A DNA stretch of 64,000 nucleotides from Apricaphanius iberus (GCA_028564705.1 JAPXFQ010000827.1:413191-477190), one strand, 5' to 3'; counted from the stretch's first letter, positions 1 to 19,593 are shown. Numbers and translations: made by a program. The notes: generated by a model from the letters alone, not told the origin.

Positions 1-504
1 TCCACTAGATGATATAGTCAGCTGAGCCAGAAAATATGGTTTCATCTGCTCACAAACTTTACATATTATATATTTCCAGAAGGACTTGGTACCGATACCA
101 GATTTAATGACCCTAGTATCACTGTTGTTTGGCCAGCAAACTGGGCCTGAAATGAACCTTTTTATAGAGCATAAATGGATTATCAAGAGGAAGAGCCAAC
201 AATGCAAACTACCTGACTGTTGCTGTTTAAGCAATCCGGGCTTCCAGAACACCTCAACAGAACCTCAGGCTGGTCACCTCCATGCAGGAATCCATGTCAT
301 TTTTTAAAAGTTCTAATATTCTGATTAATTTAAATCTGGGAGATTCATTTGTTGCTATTCTAAAATTTAAAGAAATACTTGAATGTATCACTTTTTAATT
401 ATTTTTAAGAGTTACTAAGATATTGCAGTTTCCTAATGTAAGATGCTCTGTAGTCATCTGTGTTGAAGATGTATCTATGATTTATTAGTCAATCTCCTCT
501 TCAG
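1..504. other. Probable intron or upstream flank of the left-edge protease gene
   Basis: I see no exon, RNA gene or recognisable repeat here. The next feature begins with an internal exon in phase 1, so this stretch is most likely part of the preceding intron. The catalytic His and Asp exons of that gene must lie left of the window, since no matching sequence is visible. Confidence 0.5.
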
Positions 505-999
505 TCCCTCTGGCAGGACTTGGGACTCTGCAGGAAGTGGTGGTGCCAATCATCTCCCAGAGATCCTGTGAGGAGATGTACCTAACGGATCCAGAGGAGG
601 TGGTGGACATTCTGTCTGACATGATCTGCGCAGGATATCAGGAGGGTGGCAAAGACTCCTGCCAGGTGCCGTTGGATTTTGCTTCACAGAACAAACAATA
701 GTTCAAATGAGTTCACGTCTAATCTGATTTACTCGTCTCCTCAGGGCGATTCAGGAGGACCCCTGGTTTGCAAGATGGTCAATGGGACGTGGGTGCAGGC
801 TGGGGTGGTAAGTTTTGGACTGGGCTGTGCTAAACGGAACAAGCCCGGTGTGTATACCAGGCTGACCAGCTACTCGGACTTCATCAGGTCCACGATACCA
901 GAGATCCAGCTGTATGGAGGAGCAAATCGGAGTCTTTCCGGGTTTCTCATTGTGTTTACCAGTTGTCTGTCCACCTTCCTGATGCTGATGGTAACATAA
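505..999 (+). CDS. Trypsin-like serine protease with hydrophobic C-terminal tail (last two exons only)
   Basis: Two exons are visible, 505-665 and 745-999, joined across a 79-bp GT-AG intron. The first starts in phase 1 and ends on a codon boundary after DSCQ; the second opens with GDSGGP, which carries the catalytic serine. The Asp of DSC is the S1-pocket Asp189 equivalent, and SFGLGC plus KPGVYTR supply the pocket glycines, so cleavage after Arg or Lys is expected. After the protease fold there is a linker and then about 20 hydrophobic residues ([19 protein letters not shown]) up to the TAA stop. Family knowledge: prostasin- and testisin-type proteases carry such a tail as a GPI signal or membrane anchor. 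The exons with the catalytic His and Asp are outside the window, so completeness cannot be judged. The intron phases match the two complete proteases further right, so this is probably a member of the same cluster, but it differs by having the tail. No single orthologue can be named. Confidence 0.88.
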
Positions 1000-1209
1000 A
1001 GATAAAGAGTTTTCCTAAGGGGTGGAACAAAATAATTATGAATGAAGGATCTATTGTTTGATAGCCTTAATCAAATTTTGTATTTTTTTTATCCAGAATG
1101 CACATTAAGCCATATAGAACTTTTTAATCAGATTTTTAATTAAGATCCAGCATTTGAGGTTTGATTAAAAGTAGATTTGACATTTAATCAGAATGACATA
1201 TTGAATTTA

Positions 1210-1215
1210 AATAAA
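1210..1215 (+). terminator. Polyadenylation signal AATAAA of the left-edge protease
   Basis: AATAAA lies 211 bp after the stop codon, in an AT-rich 3'UTR. It is only about 90 bp from the oppositely oriented mapk7 signal, so the two transcripts end nearly face to face. Confidence 0.55.
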
Positions 1216-1302
1216 AGCTTGATTAAAATCATGTTTTCCTGTGTTTTATTTTTACTTTGAAGGTAGAAATAATTTCTGTATGAAAACCCAACATAATCCA
1301 AT

Positions 1303-1308
1303 TTTATT
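1303..1308 (-). terminator. Candidate polyadenylation signal of mapk7
   Basis: TTTATT on the + strand reads AATAAA on the mapk7 strand, 168 bp beyond the mapk7 stop codon at 1476-1478. It is the nearest canonical hexamer; further signals toward 1243 are possible. Confidence 0.5.
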
Positions 1309-1475
1309 CATAATCTCAAGTAGCACCCAGGCAGCAGCAGGCAGGTGGTGCCAAAATATTTTCATTACAGATTTAAGAAATGCTTTACGTCTATTGAAAA
1401 AAAAAATGACTTGATACATTTTGCTCAAGTTGTTGGTGGTGAAAACACAAACGTGTCTTTGAGAAAGAGGTTAAA

Positions 1476-9577
<8,102 letters not shown>

Positions 9578-9589
9578 TTAGTTAAACCT

Positions 9590-10940
9590 GAAAAGCAAAT
9601 CAGTGTCATTATTTTAGTTTCTTTAATACATTGATAAAATAGTCAATAAAACAATGACTATGTTAAATACTGCTTGTATCTGCAGTAGTTTTTCACGTCT
9701 GAAACATTTTTAGAGGCACAATAACGTTTTCAAAAATGGAAATGTGCATCCATTTGCTTTTCAGAATCTTCTCACAGATGTTGCACTTTTTTCTTGAAGT
9801 TTGATTGGTCTTTAAACACATCTAGGAGTTAAAATCATGGGCATGTGCATGCTTTGAAGTAGTATTGGCCAATATAAACAGTTTAAAGTAGAAATGATAT
9901 AGCTTTAACAGTAGAGATTTTCACCATATCGGCCTGCCCCAACTGCACATTTTAATTATGCAAAACTATATCAAGCTGTGCCTAGTCTGTACAGGTTCGC
10001 AAGGAGGATAAATAATGTTGTTTGGTGTTCGTAGTTACACTAATTATTGTATTTTTCTCATTTGAAAAGAATATATCTCAATACATATTGTTACATGTGC
10101 TTTACATTAAATTGAAAATAATTTTATCATTTGAAGCCATATCGCCCTGCCCTACTAGAAAGCATGTAGAGTCAGATAAAACGTTTTGAGAAAACAGGCT
10201 CATGTCTTAGTAGTGATGCAACTGCTTGGAAAATAAATACAAAAATAAAGATTTTCTCTGATTAGTTGAGATTGTACCAAATTCCCACATTAAAAATATT
10301 CAACAGAATTATTAGTCCTCTGTGTTGTTAAAACTTCCAGTTTATCCCTCATTTTCTATAGGAAATAGATCTGACTGGTATGACCATGGAGGATGAACTA
10401 CTTTTTTGATATATATATATATAAAATTTATATTTATATATTATTATATTTATGAATTTATTACCTGCAAAAAGAAACGCCAGTCTCCATTTAGAAAGAC
10501 CCAGAACATTTGTCTTAAAAAGGGCTCAAATTTCTGGAATAAGAGACTGAATACGCTGCCTGAAATGTAAGAAGTTGAGGCCTGTTTTGTCTAAACAGGA
10601 GGAAAACTTGTTGCTCTCAATGAAATATTTATAACAAGCCCCGATTTAAAGCTGAATATGAAGACAAGCTAGTTTGATGTAGTCAACGGTGACAAAGAAA
10701 CAACCTTCCCTACCACTTCTTGACGCAGAGGCGTAGGCTTGTTAACGTTACCTGAAGCTCAGGCTTCCTACGTACCTTTAAACCTGCTCCTCCTCGTTTA
10801 TAAAACAAAGCAGTGATGTAATACGTCCGATTCAAGAAAGCATCACATACTTTCATCTTGTGAGGGAAACCACAACATTCATATCCACGGTTTTAGTCCA
10901 GACCAGCACGATAATTCACTTGTTTTGTCTGCCGCTTCCT
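9590..10940. other. Upstream region of mapk7 with DNA-transposon remnants
   Basis: AT-rich sequence that should contain the first mapk7 intron. CATATCGGCCTGCCCC near 9928 and CATATCGCCCTGCCCTAC near 10139 look like remnants of hAT terminal repeats. An AT-only stretch lies at about 10405-10455. I could not place the non-coding first exon of mapk7. Confidence 0.4.
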
Positions 10941-11330
10941 CATCCACTTCCGGGTTTGGTTTGCGTGTCATGTGTCAAACCAATTAGATTAGAGGAGGGC
11001 AATTTTGTCGTCCAATAAGCGCCCTCTTTGCCCTCGAAGGCGGGGCATGGAATCAAATAGAAAGGAGTTCTTTTATTTATTCATGTAGGTGACGTCGTTT
11101 CCACATTTTAGTCGACAGTAAACACTGAGGGCCAATATGACTGCGCCAACATCTGGATCTGATCGTCCAATGGCAGGCAGGTACAAAAATCCAGCTAGCC
11201 AATTAGAGGTGGGGAGGTGAGTTTTTAAGCCTCGCCCAGTATTGTGGGACTTTAGTGAGATTTGAAGGAAACTTGAAACCGTTAGAAGCTATTTTACTTA
11301 TATATTAATTGTTGCGGTATAAGAGCGTCG
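10940..11330. promoter_or_regulatory. Putative bidirectional promoter between mapk7 and vkorc1
   Basis: The two genes diverge across this interval. It contains an ETS-type site CCGGAAGT on the minus strand (10946-10953), four CCAAT boxes (10980-10984, 11012-11016, 11167-11171, 11199-11203) and a GC-rich AAGGCGGGGC stretch near 11037, without a clear TATA box for either gene. This combination is usual in housekeeping divergent promoters. Transcription start sites are not determined. Confidence 0.55.
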
Positions 11331-11332
11331 AC

Positions 11333-14300
11333 ATGGCTACGGCTCAGGGGTTGCCGAGATGGGAGCGCAACGCGCGCATTATTTTGGGTCTTCTGGGTCT
11401 GGTTTTGTCAGTGTATGCCCTCCATGTGGAGCTCTCCCGAGAGAGAGACCCAGATTACAGGGCAATGTGCGACCTGGGGGAGTCTGTGAGCTGCTCCAAG
11501 GTTTTTACATCCAGGTATGATTGTCCTTCCTATTTTTTCATACCTGCAGAATCAATGAAGCAGGCTGAACCATGCAGGTTAGCTGCGTGGCTCAGAGTGG
11601 TTGTGACTCTGCATATTTTAAGGCATTTAAGCCCCCCTTTCGTTGCCACGTGTAGAATTTTTGAAATTCCTTTGGAAATGTCCTCATTATTGCTGTTCAG
11701 CACTGGATGAATACAAAGCAAATGTTCCCTCTTTGATATTTTGGGATTCCCGCATGTTCTAAAGTTTAAAAAATCTGCATTGTGGATTATTTGGTTAAAT
11801 TTCAAAAGTTACAACTGAAAACCTATATTTTCTTCTCTTTTTTTGGGTGGGGGAGTGTTCTGTGGTAGACCAACACAAATTTGTATTTGTGAAGTGGAAG
11901 GAAAATGACAAAGTTTTCATTTGTTTATTAGAAAAAAATCTTAAAAGTGTGGCATACATTTGCATCAGTCCACCTCAATGAAATACTTTTCAACCCCTTT
12001 TTTCTGCCATTACAGCTGTTAGCCATTTGGCAGATGGGAATTTTTGCATGGCCTTCCTTGCAAAATAGCTCAGCTCAGTCATAGTGGAAAGAGAACGCCT
12101 GAACTTTGACTGGGCCGTTTCAATACTTGCCGTGTGTTTAGGCTGACTGTTCTGCTAGAAAGGGAACCTCCACCCAAGTCTCATGTCTTTTGCAGCCTCT
12201 AACATGTTTTCTCTCAGGATTGTCCTAGATTTAGGTGCTCCCATCTTCCATAAAGTCTGAGCAGTTTCCACAGTATGATGCTGCCACCCCCTTGGGGATC
12301 CCAGTGGGGATGTTCTTTTCTGGGTGATGTCCAGTGAAGCTGAATTTTGGTCAGCTGACCACAGGTTTGCTGGGTTCCTTGTACAGCTTGTGGAAAACTG
12401 CGCTGGGACTTCTAATGGTGTTCTATCATTTCTTCCGGCCATTCTTTCTTAAAGAGAAACTCACCCCCTTCCAGAGTATTCTGCAGACTAAATTGGTGTT
12501 TTTTTCACTAGTACCTTTTTGCCCAGCTCTACTCGGCTCAACTTGGCCTTTCTCGGCCATGGTTAGTTTTCCACTGCAGGGACCAGTCCAGCTGGCACAA
12601 TCTCCACCGGGTGGGCTCATCATATGGTGGTTGGGTCCAGAGTATCTAGTTACACAAGGCATTTACCTTTTGTTGTGTCCAGATAAAGCACCATGAAAAA
12701 GTATTTTAAAACTGCAAAACAAATCTAGACGTTTTTATTTTATTTCATAGCAGCCAGAGCAAATGTTGCTATCTGATTTGAAAAGGTTGCTGATCTCAGA
12801 TATTATTTTGTAAAATGAAATTAATAACTAATCAATTAAGTGATGAGCTATTAACATTCAAAATGCAAATGCTTAGGTTGCAATTTGGATTCCATCAACA
12901 TGTATGAGGAAATTGCTAATGAAAATGCAAGTAGATAACTTAGACATTTTTATTGGACAGGCATAAAAAAAGTTGCACATGTTGGTGGGGCATGGTGTGT
13001 AAAATCTCTCCTAGCACATCAGAAGTAGTTTGCAAGAAGAATAACAAGAAAAATTTTAATATTCTGAGCAAACTAGTGTACTGATTTGAGAAACACACAT
13101 ATGCCTTACTGTGCAGCAGAAAATTTCCTGTTTGAAAAAAGAGACAGAGGTGTTGCCTGGTGGACCGAAGTACGCACAAGGGGAGGGCTAGGCAGAGTCA
13201 ACACTTCCTCCCTCTCCCCATCCACTTGGGCCAGCTCCTCGGGAGGAATCCCGAGGCGCTCCCAGGCCAGCCAGGAGACATAGGCCGTTTTCACATGTGT
13301 GGCCGTGCCATAAAACGGCCAGAGAGAAATGCTACTTTTTTCTGTTCACATGGCGCAAATCTCGGCCTGTAGTGGAGTCCAGTGTTTTACATGACGGACT
13401 CCACCAAAACAGCAGGTGGCGGTATACAAATAATTCTGTAGCTATCCAACAAACAAGGGAGTCAGAAGTACCAACGTCATAAAACGAGCGACAGCCTAGA
13501 ATGTAAACAACCTGGTCAACTGGTAAACTGCTACCTGAAGCCATCTATAGGGTAAGTGTAGTAGTAAATCCACCGTTTTGTTTTTTTTATCTTTTTTACT
13601 GTCTCGAGGCGATTGTGTAATTTTGGTCGGCAGTGTCGTCATTTCCGTGTGGAGCGTGTCTATTGTATTGGAGTATGACCAGAGTACGGCTTGTGTTCAC
13701 ATGATCCGTCCGTATCCACTCGTACCCGGATTCCGATACTACCTCCAAGGCAGGTCTCTCTGGCCGTATCCTGGCATGGTCCAGGCTGCGTTCACAAGGT
13801 ACTTAATAAGTGGATTTTGACCAAATACAGTATCTGAGTACGGACTACCATACCATGTGAAAACCTTCATCCTCCAGTGAGTCCTGGGTCTTGCTCTGGG
13901 CCTCCTCCCGGTGGGACATGCCCGGAACACCTGACCAGGGAGGCGTCCAGGAGGCATCCTGACCAGATCCCTGAGCCACCTCAACTGGCTCCTCTCAATG
14001 TGGAGGAGCAGCCGCTCTACTCTGAGCCCCCTCCGGATGACCGAGCTTCTCAACCTATCTCTAAGGAAGAACCCAGCCACCCTGCGGAGGAAACTAATTT
14101 CAGGCACCTGTATCCGTGATCTCGTTCTTTCGGTCACCACCCAGAGTTAGTGACCATAGATGAGGGTAGGAATGTAGATCGATCGGTAAATCGAGAGCTT
14201 TGCCTTTCGGCTCAGCTCTCTCTTCACCACGACAGAACGGTACAGCGCCCGCATAACTGCAGATGCCTTACCAATCCGTTTACCGATCTCCCGCTCCATT

Positions 14301-17300
14301 TGTCCCTCATTCGTGAACAAGACCCCCAGATACGTAAACTCCTCCACTTGAGGAAGGACCCCGACCCGAAGAAGGCACCCTACCCTTTTCCGGCTCAAGA
14401 CCATGGTCTCGGATTTGGAGGTGCTGATCCTCATCCCAGCCGCTTCACACTCGGCTGCGAACCGCTCTAGCGAAAGCTGTAGATCACGTTTCCATGAGGA
14501 GGCATTTTAATTCTTGCGGTCTAAAATTAAAATTTATCTTAGTAAGAATTGCATTTTACCTATCCACAATGTTAATCCTAGATAGGAAGAACGTATTTGT
14601 GGATATGAGCGTCTGCAAACCCCATCCACTTGAATTGGAAATGTCACATAATTTATCCTAGGAAAAATTGTATTATGGATATCTGAAATGCTCACTTTTA
14701 CTAGGAAAATTCGATTTAAAGATATCTGGAATACATATCCAGTCTACTTATTAAATTTTAAAACGCTTTGCCATATTCTTCATCAATGCAGGATGGCTTT
14801 TGTCGAAATCCAGGCTGACATCAGAAATCCAAGCTGAGCAATGCCTGATTAAAATTAAAGTGCAGTGTAAAGTTTTAACCTTAAGAGGGCACTCCACTAA
14901 TGGTTTTTGGTACAAAGTTAATATCTTTAACAAATGTACTAATATACCAAAAATAATGACCAGACATCTAGACGACACTATTAGACACATGTATCCAGTT
15001 TATCAGTAAAGAAAAAAATGTTGGTTTGGGGGTGAGTTGCACTTTAAAGTCCAGATTTGTTGAAATACAGTGAAGCAGAAAAGTATTTGACAGGAACTGA
15101 TTGTGCAAGCTGACCCACTTAAAAAGATGAGAGAGGTTTGTCATTTTTAATTATAACTACATTTCAATTTTGAGAGGCAGAATGTAAAATTTATTCCAGG
15201 AACTCACATTGTATGATTTTTAAGGAATTTATTTGTATGATGGTGCAGAAAAGAAGTTTTTAGCAACTACAAACAATATAGAATTCTGGCCCTGTTACTA
15301 CATCTTTAAGAAGCTCTTCTATCCTCCACTTGTTACCTGTATTAGTGACACCTGTTTGAACTCATTTGTATAAAAGACGGCTGTCTACACTCTAAAAACA
15401 GTCAGACTACATCTTCCACCATAGTCAAAACCAGAAAGCTGTCCAAGGACACCAGGGACTAGATTGTACACATGCACAAGACAGAGATTAAGTCAATCTA
15501 CAGCAGGCAAGAAGTTTTGTGTCAAGATTTGGACTGTTGGAGCAATTATTAGAAAATGGAGCACTGACAATGTCCATTGACTTATGGCTCCATGCAAGAT
15601 CTCACCTTGTTGGGTACACATTACCTTAAGAACGGTGAAGAGACAGCCCATAACTACACTGGGGGAACTGGTCAATTACCTGAAGAGAGCTGGAACCATA
15701 ATAGTAAGTTTACTTTTAGTAACACACTAAGTAATCATGTATTAAAATTCTACAGTGCTCAAAATGTCTCCCTTCTTAAGCCAGCACATGTTGAGGCCAG
15801 TTTAAAGTTTGCCATAGATCATCTCGATGATCCAGAGGGGGATTGGGAGAATGTCATGTGGTCAGATGAGACCAAAATAGAACTCTTTGGTTAAAAACGC
15901 AACTCAACACAGAGAGGGAAGAATGCTGGGTTGTATCCCAAGAACACAATACAAAATGGAAAGCATGGGGGTGTCAACATTATGACAGGACAGGCACAGA
16001 AAGATTGATCTGTATTATAGAAAGGATGAACAGGGCCATATATATCGTGAGACTTTGGGCAAAAACATCCTTCCATCAGTCGGAGCATTGAAGATGAAAC
16101 GTGGCTGGATCTTACAAAGGAGTGATTTTGTAAAAAAGCATTTCAGTCTTCTGGAGTGGCCTAGTCAGTCTCCAGACCTCATTCCAATGGAGAGTCTGTG
16201 GAGGGAGTTGAAAGCCTGTGATGTACAGCTACAGCACCGGAACATCTCAGCTCTAGAGAAGATCTTTATGGAAGAAATGGCCAAAATACCAGCCACAGTG
16301 TGTGCAGACCGGGTGAAGACCTACAGGAAACGTTTGACCTCTGTCATTGCCAACCAACGTTATATACAAGAATTTAGGATTAACTTTTGTTATTGACTAA
16401 ATACTTATTTTCTGCACCATTATAGAAATTGATTCTTTAAAAACATCATACCATGTTATTTCCTAGATATTTTTTTACATTTTCTTTCGCAGTTGAAGTT
16501 TGCCTATGTGGAAAAAAAGTTAAAGACCTCTCATCTTTCTAGGTGGCACAACTTGCACAATTGGTGGCTGCCAAATACTTTTTTACCCAACTGTATCATA
16601 ATTGTCCTCTCTTCAGATTCTTCCATCTAATCTGTGAACATCTGCAGATTCTCCATAATCACTTTGGCCTCTTGACTACATCTCATACCCTCAGGGTTAT
16701 CAGTTTAGGGGGACGCCTATATCTTGGTAGGTTTGCAGTTACTCCACAAGGTTTCTACTTTCTGCCGAGGCCCTGAGCACTCTTGTTCAGACCTATTTAT
16801 ATTGTTCTACAATCTAACCCTGCTTTAAACTTCTCCGCAACATTCTCCCTGACCTGTCTGATATGTTCCTCAGTCTTCATGATGCTGGTTGTTGGTTAAT
16901 GTTCTCTAAAGAACCTCTGAGGCCAGAAACTGAACAGCTTTATTTATACTGAGATTAACTTACTCTCTATTTAGTATTTAGATAAAGATCAATACTTGCA
17001 CAGGATTTTGTTTGGAGGTTTACTCTATCTTTAAGAATTCATTCACTTGCCACTTTATTTTTGGCAGATGGGGTCGTGGCTTTGGTTTGGTCCAGTTCTT
17101 TGTGGCAAAAGACAGCATTCTTAACCAGCCCAACAGCGTCCTCGGCATCCTATTTTACACACTGCAGATGGGACTTGGTAAGTCTGCCATTCTGTTTTGC
17201 AAATTATAGAGACTGGATTTTAGGGTCAGAATCATGTTTATTGTAGCCCTGTATGTGAGATTATAGGGGTTGATCTTTGTATATAACATGAGGAAGTAAA

Positions 17301-17533
17301 ATTCCTTTACCTGTATTGCAGGATTGTCTCTGTCTGAAAAGGCAGCCTTGGCCTTGGTCCTCTCCTCGTGGGTGTCCGTGGCTGGATCGCTTTATCTTGC
17401 ATCTATTCTCGCATTTGTCCTGGGAGATTTCTGCATGGTGTGTGTCTCAACGTATATCATCAATTTTGCACTGCTCTACACCAACCTGAAGAGAAGAGCA
17501 GCAATCAAAGGAATGAAGGAAAAGACTGGATAG
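11333..17533 (+). CDS. vkorc1: Vitamin K epoxide reductase complex subunit 1
   Basis: Three exons, 11333-11514, 17068-17177 and 17322-17533, with GT-AG junctions and matching phases, give 167 residues (human about 163). The enzyme sits in the endoplasmic reticulum membrane and reduces vitamin K epoxide and quinone for gamma-carboxylation of clotting and matrix proteins. Visible marks: a first hydrophobic helix at residues 16-31, the loop cysteines Cys46 and Cys54, RWGRGFGLV, a Ser/Asn-containing loop (DSILNQPNS), and the redox centre CMVC at 135-138 in the last helices. STYIIN follows, matching the TYA warfarin-contact region of mammals with the tyrosine kept. I chose the ATG at 11333 because it matches the family start; an in-frame open stretch upstream begins only with TTG. 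The similarity is closer to VKORC1 than to the VKORC1L1 paralogue. Intron 1 is 5.5 kb and full of transposons. Confidence 0.96.
11850..12500 (-). mobile_element. Degraded Tc1-like transposon in vkorc1 intron 1
   Basis: Read on the minus strand, the CACCCAGAAAAGAACATCCC...GGTGGCAGCATCATACTGTGG region corresponds to the fish Tc1 transposase block around GGVMVWGC-type residues. The left side carries GTGGTAGACCAACACAAA, which recurs at 38165. Stops and shifts break the frame. The next 190 bp (12510-12690) are a further repeat-like stretch with no family I can name. Confidence 0.55.
13138..14489 (-). mobile_element. Rex3/RTE-type LINE, 5'-truncated and interrupted
   Basis: Two minus-strand segments, 13868-14489 and 13138-13280, together give the end of an RTE-clade reverse transcriptase: [55 protein letters not shown] and [10 protein letters not shown], then [14 protein letters not shown]. 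These are hallmark strings of the fish Rex3 family. The frame is broken by small shifts near 14145. The two halves are separated by a 587-bp insertion at 13281-13867. It lies within vkorc1 intron 1, antisense to the gene. Confidence 0.85.
13281..13867. mobile_element. MITE-like insertion inside the Rex3 copy
   Basis: The inserted block begins GGCCGTTTTCACATG and ends CATGTGAAAACCTT, an imperfect inverted repeat. It falls between the RTHWR and YVSWLAW parts of the Rex3 frame, which read on directly on either side. No transposase is visible and the target duplication is too short or degraded to define. Confidence 0.6.
14490..15065. other. Vkorc1 intron 1, no gene seen
   Basis: AT-rich. Repeated short motifs of the type GGATATCTGGAAT and CTAGGAAAA between 14510 and 14745 suggest a degraded interspersed repeat of unknown family. 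The overlapping short open frames on both strands at 14751-15009 have no recognisable similarity. Confidence 0.4.
15068..16593 (+). mobile_element. Tc1-family transposon, 1526 bp, inactive
   Basis: Inverted ends CAGTGAAGCAGAAAAGTATT (left) and the complement of AAATACTTTTTTACCCAACTG (right) extend for about 70 bp, including the shared AAAGATGAGAGG motif. The element is flanked by TA on both sides (15066-15067 and 16594-16595). Inside, the transposase survives as two frames: 15577-15894 with [11 protein letters not shown] (first Asp of the catalytic triad) and 16055-16396 with [19 protein letters not shown] (second Asp and the Glu). A frameshift and stop codons between them disable it. It sits in vkorc1 intron 1 in sense orientation. 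Confidence 0.88.
16650..16995 (-). mobile_element. N-terminal remnant of a second Tc1-like transposase
   Basis: On the minus strand the frame around 16880-16800 reads [18 protein letters not shown], the usual N-terminus (DNA-binding helix-turn-helix start) of fish Tc1 transposases, then becomes disrupted. It lies close to, but in opposite orientation from, the Tc1 copy ending at 16593. Confidence 0.6.
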
Positions 17534-18000
17534 GAAATGCAACATACAAATTTTGATTTTTTTTTTTTTTTTCAACAAATGTTACATGTTTTTAACCTTT
17601 TATGGTTTTCTATGAGTTCATCCTTGTGAGGACACGTAGGATGATTCCTAGTGTAATTACTCCACTTTATCAGCAGAGGGAAACAAACACTACCTTTTGG
17701 TTCAGCGTCTTCAAAGCCAGCTACCAAGGTTTGATTTGTGTGTTATAAATGGTTAAACGATATAACAGCCAACAAAGAATTTCTTTTCTTACTAGACAGA
17801 TTTATATTTACATTTGTATTTAAAAGGTAGCTATATTACAAATCAAAAAAACCACTTACTACTAGATTAATGAAAAGTATTTAAATCCTTAATACAGATT
17901 AACCTTTTGGAGGAATCACACTTGTTTTTTTTCTCTTTGTTTTGTTTTGAGTAAGTAAAAACATCTGACCCCATCTATTTGTTTTAGTTTTGGTATAATA

Positions 18001-18059
<59 letters not shown>

Positions 18060-18600
18060 TGAGACCATGGACAGTTGTCACTTTTTGAGATTTTTCCAAT
18101 AAATCAAAAACCGTTTATACTACAATAGCATATTTGCTATATTATAAACTTCAATGTGTAAACTGCTGAACAATTTGTTTTATGAAATATGTTGTGGTCG
18201 CAAAATTGATTTAAATAGTTATTCCACTGCTACAACCATCCCAGTGTACAGAAATGTTTGTAACACATCTAAAATATGCATCATTAATCAAAGAAATGCT
18301 CAAAATAAAAGATGATTCATCTTGCATATTATTGTTCTTTCACACTACATGCAAAAAAGAGGGTAAGCTGTCAAATTTGTTGCAATGCTATAAAATTATT
18401 TCCTTGGTTGAACACAAACCAATTAAAGCAACTTGTTTGAATTCTTGGACATTTGATCTCACAACAGTATCTAAAAACTACATCCTATAGAAAAGTACAA
18501 TTTTCACCTAAAGAAAAAACTGTTTTATTGTTAACTATGTCAGGGAGTTTCAAATGTAGCTCTGTCTTTGCTAGCAAGAAGACATTGATCTTGGAAGAAG
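17534..18600 (+). other. vkorc1 3'UTR and downstream flank
   Basis: The region after the stop is AT-rich with a T-run at 17558-17572. AATAAA at 18098-18103 is a plausible polyadenylation site. No gene is seen. Confidence 0.45.
18009..18059. repeat. (AT)n(AG)n compound microsatellite
   Basis: About 16 AT units followed directly by nine AG units, preceded by an A-run. Confidence 0.95.
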
Positions 18601-18950
18601 GCAATGATACCAAGCACAGCAGAAAAATAAATAAATATATATTCTCCATTAAAATCGTGGGGGGTCTAAGGTACAACCAGGACAGGTCACCAGGCCATCA
18701 CAGAGCAACACAGAAAAAAACAGCAATCTCTTAAAAATATCTGTGGCGCTTTTCAGACTGAGAGGAAAACTTTGTGTGAAAACTCATATAGTTCTTTACC
18801 TTTTTACTGGCTCGTGATGTTTTGCATATTGAGATATTTTGTCCCACTTTGTGTTGTCAGACACTGTCTACTGTACTACTGCATTCTATAGGTGTATTTA
18901 GGCCTGGCTGTGGGTAGTGAATGATCCAAACAATGTGATTTATATTACAT

Positions 18951-19321
18951 CCATCCATCCATCCATCTTCTTAACCGCTTATCCAATTCAGGGTCACGGG
19001 GCAGCTGGAGCCTATCCCAGCAATTATCAGGCATTAGGCAGGGTACACTCTGAACAGGACGCCAGTCTGTTGCAGGGCCAACACAGAGAGACAGACAACC
19101 ATTCACACTCACATTCATTCCTAGGGACAATTTAGAGTGATCAATTCACCTATCATGCATGTTTTTGGACTGTGGGAGGAAGCCGGAGTACCCGGAGAGA
19201 ACCCACGCATACACGGGGAGAACATGCAAACTCCATGCAGAAAGACCCTGGGCTGGGATACGAACCCACGACCTTCTTGCTGCAAGGCAACAGCGCTAAC
19301 CACTGCGCCACCGTGCAGCCC
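18951..19321 (-). mobile_element. Near full-length tRNA-derived SINE with 13-bp target duplication
   Basis: The tRNA-like head is at the right end: A box as the complement of CTAACCACTGCGCCA (19297-19311) and B box as the complement of GGGATACGAACCC (19255-19267). The body runs left to a CATC-repeat tail at 18951. ATTTATATTACAT occurs on both sides (18938-18950 and 19322-19334). The homologous position of duplication copy B lacks the element. Confidence 0.93.
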
Positions 19322-19593
19322 ATTTATATTACATATGACAGAACAATTTATGTTACAACAGTAGTTGTATTGACATACTGTACAAGGCTGATCTTTATGT
19401 AGTGCATAATGTTCAGCTCCATCCATAATGTGGTAAGTCTAATATAAACTGTTACATAAAAGGTGAGAAATTGGATGTTAAATCACTGGTATTCCCCCGT
19501 TTCTTTTTGCTTTTGTAATCCACCCATCTCCATCTTACTTCCACCATGAGGTTTCCTGAAAAAAATAATTTATTCTGATGACATTCAATCAAT

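Noticed and set aside
11309..11332. Extended N-terminus for vkorc1
   Set aside because: The upstream in-frame start is TTG; the ATG at 11333 fits the family length and promoter context.
11515..11710. Open frame continuing beyond vkorc1 exon 1
   Set aside because: It runs through the GT donor into the intron; the protein family continues with RWGRGFG encoded at 17068.
13877..14470. Plus-strand proline-rich frames
   Set aside because: Shadows of the minus-strand Rex3 reverse transcriptase.
19255..19321. Possible tRNA gene on the minus strand
   Set aside because: It has A- and B-box-like motifs but cannot fold as a normal tRNA from what I see, is continuous with a SINE body, and is bounded by a target duplication.
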